Source of the DNA: Blautia wexlerae DSM 19850
Lineage (GTDB): Bacteria; Bacillota; Clostridia; Lachnospirales; Lachnospiraceae
Length of the DNA: 64,000 nucleotides
Assembly (NCBI RefSeq): GCF_025148125.1
Contig: NZ_CP102267.1
Coordinates: 1,622,501 to 1,686,500 of the forward strand
Direction of reading: 5' to 3'
In this document: positions 51,092-59,354 of the stretch, piece after piece
Layout: each line of letters begins with the position of its first letter
Numbering within the stretch: the stretch's first letter is position 1
The notes under the pieces: generated by a model
The model's database searches: none
Seen by the model: the letters and a program-made list of their open reading frames with translations, nothing else
Told to the model about the DNA's origin: nothing
Program-made: the position numbers and the translations under genes

Positions 51092-53182
51092 ATGGATGTA
51101 TTTAGAACTGACCGAATTAGAAATGTAGTCCTTTTAGGTCATGGGGGCGCTGGCAAAACTACACTGGCAGAAGCAATGGCTTACTTAGCAGGAATGACTA
51201 ACCGTCTCGGAAGAGTAGAAGACGGAAATACTGTCAGCGATTATGACAAAGAAGAGATTAAGAGACATTTTTCCATTTCTACCACATTGATCCCGGTACC
51301 ATGGGATAAGGTAAAGATCAATGTGCTGGATACTCCCGGATATTTCGATTTCGTAGGCGAAGTAGAAGAAGCAGTAAGCGCAGCAGATGCAGCGATCATT
51401 GTAGTTTCCGGTAAAGCAGGCGTTCAGGTTGGAACACAGAAGGCATGGAACTTATGTGAGAAATATAAACTTCCGAGAATGATCTTTGTCACAGATATGG
51501 ACGTAGATGATGTCAGCTACCGTAAAGTAGTAGAACAGCTCACTGAACTCTACGGCAAGAAGATCGCACCGCTTCACTTCCCGATTCGTGAAGACGGCAA
51601 ATTTGTAGGATATGTAAATGTTGTAAAACAGGCAGGACGTAAGTACATAGATAAAGGTAAGAAAGAGGAATGCCCGATTCCTGAATACTTGGATGAATAT
51701 CTGGAGAAATATCACGATATCCTTATGGAATCTGTTGCAGAGACCAGCGAGGAATTCATGGACCGTTATTTTGAAGGTGATACATTCTCAGTAACAGAGG
51801 TTTCCGCAGCACTTGCAATGAACGTACAGGAAGCATCTATCGTACCTGTATGCATGGGCTCACCGATTAATCTTCGCGGTGTATCCAACTTACTGGATGA
51901 TATCTGCGGATATTTCCCAAGCCCGGACAAACGCTCCTGCAATGGAATCGCTCAGAAGACAAATGAGATCTTTGAAGCAAACTACGACTTCACGAAAGTG
52001 AAATCCGCATATGTGTGGAAAACAATTGCAGACCCGTTCCTTGGCAAATATTCTCTTATTAAAGTATGCTCCGGTGTTATCAAATCCGATGACACTTTAT
52101 TAAACGTAGAGAAAGGCGAAGAAGAACGTCTGAATAAATTATATGTACTTGAAGGATCCAAACCGATCGAGGTTCCGGAACTTCATGCCGGTGATATTGG
52201 TGCAATTGCCAAATTAAACAGCGTACAGACTGGTGACAGCCTTGCGACAAAAGCAAATCCGATTCTTTATCCGAAGGCACTCCTTTCCACACCATATACC
52301 TGCAAGAGATTTAAAGCAGTGAAGAAGGGTGATGAGGATAAGATTTCCCAGGCACTTGCGAAGATGATGAGTGAAGACAAGACACTTCGTGTAGTAAATG
52401 ACAGTGCAAACCGTCAGAGCCTTATCTATGGTATCGGTGATCAGCATCTCGATATCGTTATGAATAAATTAAAAGAACGCTACAAAGTAGATGTTGAGCT
52501 GAGCAAACCGAAGGTTCCGTTCCGCGAGACGATCCGTAAGAATGCAGATGTAGAGGGTAAACATAAGAAACAGTCCGGTGGACATGGACAGTATGGACAT
52601 GTTAAGATGCGTTTCGAGCCATCAGGCGATCTGGAGACACCTTATGAATTTGAACAGGTTGTAGTTGGTGGTGCAGTTCCGAAGAACTACTTCCCGGCAG
52701 TTGAGAAAGGCCTTCAGGAATGCGTATTAAAAGGACCTCTGGCTGCATATCCTGTAGTTGGTGTGAAAGCTACCTTATATGATGGATCTTATCATCCGGT
52801 AGACTCCTCAGAAATGGCATTCAAGATGGCAACGATTCTTGCATTTAAGAAAGGCTTTATGGATGCATCACCTGTACTCTTAGAGCCAATCGTATCTATG
52901 AAAGTAACTGTTCCGGATAAATTTACCGGTGATGTTATGGGCGACCTGAACAAACGTCGTGGCCGTGTTCTTGGTATGACTCCTGATCATCAGGGCAATA
53001 CCATTATTGAGGCAGATGTTCCACAGCTTGAGATTTATGGATATTCCACAGATCTTCGTTCTATGACAGGTGGAAGCGGAGAATTCTCCTATGAATTTGC
53101 ACGCTACGAGCAGGCTCCGAATGATATCCAGGCAAAAGAAATCGAAGCAAGAGCAAGCAAAGTGGATAAAGCCGAAGAATAA
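51092..53182 (+). CDS. EF-G-like translational GTPase
   Basis: 696 residues. G1 is GHGGAGKTT (17-25) and G3 is DTPGYFDF. The normal G4 motif NKMD is replaced by VTDMD, a feature of the EF-G-like paralogue group rather than of canonical FusA. Domains II-V follow, with KHKKQSGGHGQYGHV and MTGGSGEFSYEF as in EF-G. No str-operon partners (rpsL, rpsG, tuf) are beside it, so it is probably not the main translocase. Such paralogues may act in ribosome recycling or stress; that is inference. CAGGGAGGT precedes the ATG. Confidence 0.9.
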   Translation: MDVFRTDRIRNVVLLGHGGAGKTTLAEAMAYLAGMTNRLGRVEDGNTVSDYDKEEIKRHFSISTTLIPVPWDKVKINVLDTPGYFDFVGEVEEAVSAADAAIIVVSGKAGVQVGTQKAWNLCEKYKLPRMIFVTDMDVDDVSYRKVVEQLTELYGKKIAPLHFPIREDGKFVGYVNVVKQAGRKYIDKGKKEECPIPEYLDEYLEKYHDILMESVAETSEEFMDRYFEGDTFSVTEVSAALAMNVQEASIVPVCMGSPINLRGVSNLLDDICGYFPSPDKRSCNGIAQKTNEIFEANYDFTKVKSAYVWKTIADPFLGKYSLIKVCSGVIKSDDTLLNVEKGEEERLNKLYVLEGSKPIEVPELHAGDIGAIAKLNSVQTGDSLATKANPILYPKALLSTPYTCKRFKAVKKGDEDKISQALAKMMSEDKTLRVVNDSANRQSLIYGIGDQHLDIVMNKLKERYKVDVELSKPKVPFRETIRKNADVEGKHKKQSGGHGQYGHVKMRFEPSGDLETPYEFEQVVVGGAVPKNYFPAVEKGLQECVLKGPLAAYPVVGVKATLYDGSYHPVDSSEMAFKMATILAFKKGFMDASPVLLEPIVSMKVTVPDKFTGDVMGDLNKRRGRVLGMTPDHQGNTIIEADVPQLEIYGYSTDLRSMTGGSGEFSYEFARYEQAPNDIQAKEIEARASKVDKAEE

Positions 53183-53191
53183 AAAAAGGGT

Positions 53192-53213
53192 AATTACTGA
53201 CAGAGCAGTAATT
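53192..53213 (+). terminator. Short hairpin after the EF-G-like gene
   Basis: Perfect AATTACTG/CAGTAATT with a 6-base loop, no T run. It lies before the stronger terminator at 53258. Confidence 0.4.
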
Positions 53214-53257
53214 TGTGTTAGCACAGTAATTAAAATATAGTTAAGAAATAAAAATGG

Positions 53258-53295
53258 CAGGACATTTTGCAGAGATGCGGAATGTCCTGTTTTTT
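53258..53295 (+). terminator. Intrinsic terminator of the EF-G-like gene
   Basis: A perfect 9-bp stem CAGGACATT/AATGTCCTG, 14-base loop, then six T. Confidence 0.85.
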
Positions 53296-53313
53296 ACGTT
53301 TTGTTGACAGAAC

Positions 53314-53477
53314 TAGAGTGTGTCTGAAAAAGGCTTTCTGCAAGATGTGCGTCACAATTTGTGGGATATTTTGCCCGGATGAGGGCGCCGTAGCGGGCTA
53401 CGGCAACTGAATTCGGGTGAAATATCCCGCAAAGTGGGGCGTGCAGATTGCGGGAATGATTTTTCAGACACACTCTA
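53314..53477 (-). repeat. 164-bp MITE-like palindromic repeat, copy 3 (inverted)
   Basis: Read on the minus strand it matches copies 1 and 2, with the same 164-base length and terminal TAGAGTGTGTCTGAAAAA. It lies in the 256 bases between the EF-G-like terminator and the leuS promoter, where an insertion would do little harm. Confidence 0.85.
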
Positions 53478-53551
53478 GTGGTGTATTACTCGAAAATGCG
53501 AAATAAGTGCCATTTTTAAAGCAAAAACACTAGATACAACGAAACGTTACA

Positions 53552-53580
53552 TTGACAAACAGCCTTTGTTGAATTAAAAT
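53552..53580 (+). promoter_or_regulatory. Promoter of leuS
   Basis: TTGACA and TAAAAT with a 17-base spacer. It implies a leader of about 190 bases before leuS. Confidence 0.65.
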
Positions 53581-53596
53581 AAATTTTTAGGATAAG

Positions 53597-53757
53597 ATGT
53601 CCATAATCGGACTGAAACCGCCGGAAATAATAAAAGCAACTGTGTAGCTCAGTGGAGCAAACAGTAGTGGTGTCATGGACGCACCCTGAAAAAGACGATA
53701 TCTCGCCTTAAGTCAGATGCCCTGGTAACTCTGTTGCCGGGTAGTTCACATACAGCA
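53597..53757 (+). ncRNA. Structured leader of leuS, type not recognised
   Basis: Four hairpins are visible: GTCC-N6-GGAC (53599-53612); ACTGT with inner GCTC/GAGC (53639-53665); GGTGT/GCACC (53669-53685); and CCC plus GGTAAC against GTTGCC plus GGG (53720-53741). CTGTGT at 53640 can instead pair with ATACAG at 53750, closing the last three into one branch. The T-box core TGGNACCGCG is absent, so it is not a normal T-box. A 16-codon frame (MSIIGLKPPEIIKATV) starts at 53597 after TTAGGAT and ends inside the second hairpin; it may be a leader peptide. Confidence 0.45.
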
Positions 53758-53779
53758 AAATGTTGGAGGAAGTATAGAG

Positions 53780-56182
53780 ATGAAATACTTGTTTAAAAAG
53801 ATTGAGCCTAAGTGGCAGGCAAAATGGGAAGAGGCCAAAGTCTTCGAAGCCAAAGATAACAGTGACAAACCTAAATTCTATGGTCTGGTAGAGTTCCCAT
53901 ATCCAAGCGGTGCCGGTATGCACGTAGGACATATCAAAGCATATTCCAGTCTGGAGGTTATTTCCAGAAAACGTCGTATGGAAGGCTATAATGTACTTTT
54001 CCCGATCGGATTTGATGCATTTGGTCTCCCGACAGAGAACTACGCGGTAAAGACCGGAACACATCCACGTATCATCACAGATGAGAACATCAAGAGATTC
54101 TCAAACCAGTTAAAGAAAGTTGGATTTTCCTTTGACTGGAACCGTGTGATCGATACAACAGATGAAGACTACTACAAATGGACACAGTGGATTTTCCTGA
54201 AAATGTTCGAAAAAGGTCTTGTATTCAGAGACAGAACACTGGTTAATTACTGCCCGCACTGTAAAGTAGTCCTTTCCAATGAAGACAGCCAGGGCGGTAA
54301 ATGTGATATCTGCCACAGCGATGTTGTTCAGAAATCAAAAGATGTATGGTATTTAAGAATCACCCAGTATGCAGATAAGCTTCTGGAAGGTCTGAAAGAT
54401 GTAGACTATCCGGATAATGTAAAACAGCAGCAGATCCACTGGATCGGCAAATCAAAAGGTGCTTTCGTTAACTTCGATGTTGACGGAATCGATGAGAAAC
54501 TTGAAATCTATACAACCAGACCGGATACTCTGTTTGGTGTAACATTCATGGTAATCGCACCGGAACATCCGATCATTGACAAATATGCAGATAAAATCAC
54601 AAACATGGATGAGATCATTGCATATCGTAATGAGTGTGCAAAGAAAACAGAGTTTGAGAGAACTCAGCTTGTAAAAGATAAAACAGGTGTGAGAATCCAG
54701 GGACTTGAGGGAATCAACCCGGTTAACGGTAAGAAAATTCCAATCTACATTGCTGACTATGTAATGATGGGATATGGTACAGGTGCTATCATGGCAGTAC
54801 CTGCTCACGACCAGCGTGACTATGATTTCGCGAAGAAATTCGGCATCGACATTATCGAAGTTATCAAAGGCGGAGATATTTCCAAAGAAGCCTATACAGG
54901 CGACGGCGAAATGGTAAACTCCGATTTCCTGAACGGATATGCAAAGAAGAAAGATTCTATTGAGCGTATGTTGGAAGAACTGGAGAAAAAAGGAATCGGT
55001 AAAGCCGGTGTTCAGTATAAGATGAAAGACTGGGCATTCAACCGCCAGAGATACTGGGGTGAGCCAATCCCGCTTATCCACTGCCCGAACTGCGGTGTTG
55101 TGGCAGTTCCGGAGAACGAACTTCCGCTGCGCCTGCCGGATGTAAAGGACTTCGAGCCGGGTGAAGACGGACAGTCCCCACTTGCAAAGATTGATTCTTT
55201 CGTAAACTGCACATGCCCGAAATGTGGTGCTGCAGCGAAGCGTGAGACAGATACTATGCCTCAGTGGGCAGGATCTTCCTGGTATTTCTTAAGATATACA
55301 GATCCGCACAATGCAAATGCACTGGCAGATATGGACAAACTGAAATACTGGATGCCTGTTGACTGGTACAATGGTGGTATGGAACACGTTACCAGACATA
55401 TGATCTACTCCAGATTCTGGCATCATTTCCTGTATGATCTTGGCGTAGTAAATACACCGGAACCATACGCAAAACGTTCCATCCAGGGATTGATCCTCGG
55501 ACCGGACGGAGATAAAATGAGTAAATCCAAGGGTAATGTAGTTGACCCGCTGGATATTGTAGAAGAATACGGTGCAGATACTCTTCGTACCTATGTGCTG
55601 TTTATGGGTGACTATGGCGCAGCTACACCATGGAGCGAGAACTCTGTAAAGGGCTGTAAGAAGTTCCTGGACCGTGTTGCAGGGCTGACAGATATCCTTT
55701 CTGAAGAATCCGTATCTGATGAACTGGAGATGAAACTCCACCGTACCATCAAGAAAGTTTCTTCTGATATCGAGAACCTGAAATTCAATACAGCGATCGC
55801 CAGCCTGATGACACTCATTAATGAGATCACAGCAGAAGGACACTTAAGCAAAGATGACCTTACCATCTTTATCAAACTGCTTAGTCCGTTCGCACCGCAT
55901 ATCTGCGAAGAAATCTGGGAATTCATCGGAGGTGAAGGCTTACTGGCAGTTTCCGAATGGCCGAAATACGATGAAGGCAAAACAATTGCCAAGACCGTTG
56001 AGATTGGTGTACAGGTAAACGGTAAAGTAAGAGGAACAATCGTAATCCCTAACGGATGTGAAAAAGAAAAAGCATTCGAGATCGCCAAAGCAGACGAGAG
56101 AATTGCTTCCTTCCTGGAAGGCAAGAACCTTATCAAAGAGATTTATGTACCGAACAAGATCGTAAACTTTGTTGCGAAATAA
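53780..56182 (+). CDS. leuS: Leucyl-tRNA synthetase
   Basis: 800 residues, close to the usual bacterial length. The class I HIGH motif is HVGH in GAGMHVGHIKAYSS and the KMSKS loop is KMSKSKG. YCPHCKVVLSNED and CPNCGVV carry cysteines of the zinc-binding inserts; TTRPDTLFGVTFMV starts the editing domain. It charges tRNA(Leu). GGAGGA precedes the ATG. A structured leader of about 190 bases precedes it, and a strong terminator follows. Confidence 0.97.
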   Translation: MKYLFKKIEPKWQAKWEEAKVFEAKDNSDKPKFYGLVEFPYPSGAGMHVGHIKAYSSLEVISRKRRMEGYNVLFPIGFDAFGLPTENYAVKTGTHPRIITDENIKRFSNQLKKVGFSFDWNRVIDTTDEDYYKWTQWIFLKMFEKGLVFRDRTLVNYCPHCKVVLSNEDSQGGKCDICHSDVVQKSKDVWYLRITQYADKLLEGLKDVDYPDNVKQQQIHWIGKSKGAFVNFDVDGIDEKLEIYTTRPDTLFGVTFMVIAPEHPIIDKYADKITNMDEIIAYRNECAKKTEFERTQLVKDKTGVRIQGLEGINPVNGKKIPIYIADYVMMGYGTGAIMAVPAHDQRDYDFAKKFGIDIIEVIKGGDISKEAYTGDGEMVNSDFLNGYAKKKDSIERMLEELEKKGIGKAGVQYKMKDWAFNRQRYWGEPIPLIHCPNCGVVAVPENELPLRLPDVKDFEPGEDGQSPLAKIDSFVNCTCPKCGAAAKRETDTMPQWAGSSWYFLRYTDPHNANALADMDKLKYWMPVDWYNGGMEHVTRHMIYSRFWHHFLYDLGVVNTPEPYAKRSIQGLILGPDGDKMSKSKGNVVDPLDIVEEYGADTLRTYVLFMGDYGAATPWSENSVKGCKKFLDRVAGLTDILSEESVSDELEMKLHRTIKKVSSDIENLKFNTAIASLMTLINEITAEGHLSKDDLTIFIKLLSPFAPHICEEIWEFIGGEGLLAVSEWPKYDEGKTIAKTVEIGVQVNGKVRGTIVIPNGCEKEKAFEIAKADERIASFLEGKNLIKEIYVPNKIVNFVAK

Positions 56183-56193
56183 TAGAAACAGTA

Positions 56194-56234
56194 AAAAGAG
56201 GACTGACAGAAATTTTTCTGAACAGTCCTCTTTT
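56194..56234. terminator. Terminator after leuS
   Basis: A 12-bp stem AAAAGAGGACTG/CAGTCCTCTTTT, with T and A runs that suit both converging genes. Confidence 0.85.
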
Positions 56235-56261
56235 GAGTTTGCCAGCTGTATTAAGAAACCT

Positions 56262-57626
56262 TTAGACCTTTTCAGGCAACCGCCTGCTGATATGCCGGAA
56301 TGTCAGTGTAAACACGATTCCCTTCACGATAGAAGAGATTGTAAGCGCCCACCATACACCATTTAATCCCATTCCCGCATGTGTCAGGATCAATGCCAGC
56401 GGGATTCGTGAGCCTGTCAGGATCACACTGATCGTACTGGATAATCTGGTGCGTCCAAGTCCTGATAATGCGCCCACTGTCATCAGCTCAATGGACATAA
56501 AGACTTCACTGAATCCGATAATGACCAGATAATTGACAGCAGTATCCAGAGCTTCTTTTTCGTGGAAAAATAACCTGGCAATTGGTTCCGGAAGAAAGAC
56601 AAAAGCTGCAGTGACAAACAGGCCCCAAATTGTGAGAACGCGAAATGACAGACTGTAACCTTTACGGATACGGTCTTTTTTTCGTGCACCGTAATTTTGG
56701 GCAATAAAAGCATTCAGTGCTGAAGCAAAACCATCAGCAGTATTCCAGGATACGGATTCAATCTGTCCGCCAACACGCTGCGTTGCAATAGCGGCAGCAC
56801 CATAACCGGAAACCATACGGGTCAGAACCATGGAGATGAAACAGTAAATGCTTCCCTGTATAGCTGTGGGAAACCCGATCCTGAAGATGTGCTTATAATA
56901 TTCTTTTGGAAAAACAGACAGCAGATTCAGATGCTGTAAAACATTGGGCTCCAGTCTGGAATGCCGGATACGCAGAACCATCACTACAAAAACCAGAATC
57001 TGTGAACTTACTGTCGCAATAGCGGCTCCGGCAACCTCCAGCCTCGGGAAAGGTCCGATGCCAAGGATCAGCAGCGGATCCAGGATCATATTTCCTGCAA
57101 GCCCGATAAAGTTTGCAAGCAGGGGAGTGCGGGAATCGCCCTGCGCAGTAGAGAGTCCGGTCAACGTCAGATTCAGATAAGAAAAAAGGATCAGTCCACA
57201 GGTGATCAATGTATAAGATCTGGCAGCAGTATAAGTTTCTGCGTCGGTCAGATTAAAAAATCCCAGCAGAGGCTGTATGAAAATAACACAGACAGCAGCA
57301 AACAAAATGCCGGACAGTGCAGTGAGCTGCAGAGAACCGGCAGCATAGGAACGTGCTTGGTCATAATCTTTGCGCCCGCATGCCTGAGCTGTATTTACCT
57401 GTCCGCCCATTCTTGACAGGGATGCAAGTCCCTGGGAGAGCCAGACATACATTCCGCCTACTCCCACGCCTGCAACCGCCTTTGCACCAAGCAGTCCAAT
57501 CCATGCCATATCCATAATACTGTATGCTGTTCCCAGCATGGAAGAAATCATGATAGGCAGAGCCAGCTCTGCCAGAGTTTTCAGGATCGGACCGGAAGTC
57601 AGATCCACAGTTTTTGCTTTACTCAT
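56262..57626 (-). CDS. MATE family efflux transporter (second)
   Basis: 454 residues with about 12 helices. LALPIMISSMLGTAYSIMDM and GLSTAQGDSRTPLLANFIGL mark the MATE family. It differs clearly from the MATE gene at 9938, so it is not a recent duplicate. The chosen start (57626) has GAAGGGTT upstream. The ABC-F gene ends upstream on the same strand (57654), so the pair may be co-expressed. Substrate unknown. Confidence 0.88.
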   Translation of the reverse strand: MSKAKTVDLTSGPILKTLAELALPIMISSMLGTAYSIMDMAWIGLLGAKAVAGVGVGGMYVWLSQGLASLSRMGGQVNTAQACGRKDYDQARSYAAGSLQLTALSGILFAAVCVIFIQPLLGFFNLTDAETYTAARSYTLITCGLILFSYLNLTLTGLSTAQGDSRTPLLANFIGLAGNMILDPLLILGIGPFPRLEVAGAAIATVSSQILVFVVMVLRIRHSRLEPNVLQHLNLLSVFPKEYYKHIFRIGFPTAIQGSIYCFISMVLTRMVSGYGAAAIATQRVGGQIESVSWNTADGFASALNAFIAQNYGARKKDRIRKGYSLSFRVLTIWGLFVTAAFVFLPEPIARLFFHEKEALDTAVNYLVIIGFSEVFMSIELMTVGALSGLGRTRLSSTISVILTGSRIPLALILTHAGMGLNGVWWALTISSIVKGIVFTLTFRHISRRLPEKV

Positions 57627-57653
57627 TTGTAATAACCCTTCATGTACCAATTA

Positions 57654-59210
57654 TTATAATACTTTTGTAGTCCATTTACTGCAGTCCCATACCTGAGAAA
57701 CCACATCGCGGTAAAACTCTGGTTCATGGCAGATCAGGAGAATGCTTCCCTTATATTCGATCAATGCCTGCTTCAAAGCTTCTTTTGCATCCACATCCAG
57801 ATGATTGGTAGGCTCGTCCAGAAGCAGAATGTTCGTTTCTTTATTCACCAGCTTACACAGACGCACCTTCGCCTGCTCCCCGCCACTCAGTACACGTACC
57901 TGACTTTCAATATGCTTGGTAGTCAGACCGCATTTGGCGAGAGCAGACCGCACCTCATACTGAGTATAAGACGGAAACTCCGCCCAGATCTCATCAATAC
58001 AGGTAGTCTTGTTATCACCTTTGACTTCCTGCTCAAAATATCCAATCTGAAGATTCTCCCCAAGTTCGCAGGAACCCTTCAGAGACGGGATCAACCCCAG
58101 AATACTCTTCAGTAAAGTTGTCTTACCGATACCGTTTGCACCAACCAACGCAATCTTATTTCCTCTTTCCATAGAGAGAGTAACAGGTCTGGAAAGGGGT
58201 TCATTATAACCAATAACCAGATCCTTCGTTTCGAAAATATATTTCCCCGGAGTGCGTCCGTATTTAAAATGAAACTCAGGCTTCGGCTTCTCGGCAGCAA
58301 GCTCGATCACATCCATCTTATCCAGCTTCTTCTGTCTGGACATTGCCATATTTCTTGTAGAAACCCTGGCCTTATTTCTTGCGACGAAATCCTTCAGTTC
58401 ACTGATTTCCTGCTGCTGGCGTCTGTAAGCAGCCTCAAGCTGAGCCTTCTTCACCTCATACACTTCCTGGAAATGGTCATAATCCCCGACATAACGGTTC
58501 AGTTCCTGATTCTCCATATGATAAACCAGATTGATAACAGAATTCAGAAACGGAATATCGTGGGAGATAAGGATAAATGCATTCTCATAATCCTGCAGAT
58601 AACGCTTCAGCCATTCGATATGTTCCTCATCCAGATAGTTGGTAGGCTCGTCCAAAAGCAGGATATCCGGCTTCTCCAGAAGCAGCTTGCCAAGCAGAAC
58701 TTTGGTTCTCTGACCACCACTCAGGTCTGTAACATCACGTTCCAGTCCGATATCCAGAAGTCCCAGGGCTCTGGCAACTTCCTCCACCTTCGCATCGATC
58801 ACATAGAAATCATGCATGGTAAGGGTATCCTGAATAGTTCCCAGCTCCTCCATCAGAGTATCCATCTCCTCAGGAGAAGCAGTGCCAAGAGAGTCACAGA
58901 TCCCATTCATTCTTTCCTCCATCTCAAAGAGATAAGAGAATGCAGACTTCAGCACGTCACGGATGGACATACCCTGAGAAAGGACAGAATGCTGGTCCAG
59001 ATAGCCGACACGTACATTCTTTGCCCATTCAATCTTACCCTCATCCGGCATCAGCTTTCCGGTTACAATATTAAAGAAAGTAGATTTACCTTCCCCGTTG
59101 GCACCAACCAGTCCAATATGCTCGCCCTTTAACAGGCGGAAAGACACATCATTAAAAATCGCCCTGTCTCCGAAACCATGTGTCAGATGTTCAACATTCA
59201 AAATACTCAT
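57654..59210 (-). CDS. ABC-F family ATPase
   Basis: 518 residues, two ABC domains and no membrane helices. Walker A loops GANGEGKST (36-44) and GANGIGKTT; signatures LSGGQRTK and LSGGEQAK; Walker B LLLDEPTNYLD and LLLDEPTNHLD. The linker between domains (QQQEISELKDFVARNKARV) is the ribosome-contacting arm, and the short C-terminus resembles the YkpA/YbiT branch more than Uup. It may protect ribosomes or assist translation. AAGGAG precedes the ATG on its strand. Confidence 0.9.
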   Translation of the reverse strand: MSILNVEHLTHGFGDRAIFNDVSFRLLKGEHIGLVGANGEGKSTFFNIVTGKLMPDEGKIEWAKNVRVGYLDQHSVLSQGMSIRDVLKSAFSYLFEMEERMNGICDSLGTASPEEMDTLMEELGTIQDTLTMHDFYVIDAKVEEVARALGLLDIGLERDVTDLSGGQRTKVLLGKLLLEKPDILLLDEPTNYLDEEHIEWLKRYLQDYENAFILISHDIPFLNSVINLVYHMENQELNRYVGDYDHFQEVYEVKKAQLEAAYRRQQQEISELKDFVARNKARVSTRNMAMSRQKKLDKMDVIELAAEKPKPEFHFKYGRTPGKYIFETKDLVIGYNEPLSRPVTLSMERGNKIALVGANGIGKTTLLKSILGLIPSLKGSCELGENLQIGYFEQEVKGDNKTTCIDEIWAEFPSYTQYEVRSALAKCGLTTKHIESQVRVLSGGEQAKVRLCKLVNKETNILLLDEPTNHLDVDAKEALKQALIEYKGSILLICHEPEFYRDVVSQVWDCSKWTTKVL

Positions 59211-59242
59211 AAAAAGAAATTCTCCTTAATTATTGTTATATA

Positions 59243-59281
59243 ATGTCAGGGTCAAAAGGTATTTCACCCCTGACCTGACAT
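59243..59281 (-). terminator. Hairpin between rqcH and the ABC-F gene
   Basis: An 11-bp stem with one bulged base, ATGTCAGG(G)TCA against TGACCTGACAT. On the minus strand it follows rqcH but has no T run, so it may be an attenuator. Confidence 0.4.
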
Positions 59282-59297
59282 CCACGAATTACTTACT

Positions 59298-59321
59298 CCG
59301 CTGCAAAGCAGCTCCCGCAAT
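59298..59321 (-). repeat. 24-bp repeat with a small GCTGC hairpin, copy 2
   Basis: Reverse complement of 19533-19556 with one difference. It lies directly after the rqcH stop codon on its strand. Confidence 0.55.
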
Positions 59322-59354
59322 TCTTTTAATATTTGTAACTATACAACAGTATGA

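Noticed and set aside
53640..53757. T-box riboswitch or tRNA gene before leuS
   Set aside because: The T-box core TGGNACCGCG is absent and there is no T-arm (GGTTCGAATCC) or acceptor stem, despite a D-arm-like segment.
58269..59132. 287-residue frame on the plus strand
   Set aside because: Antisense to the ABC-F gene, which carries complete Walker and signature motifs.
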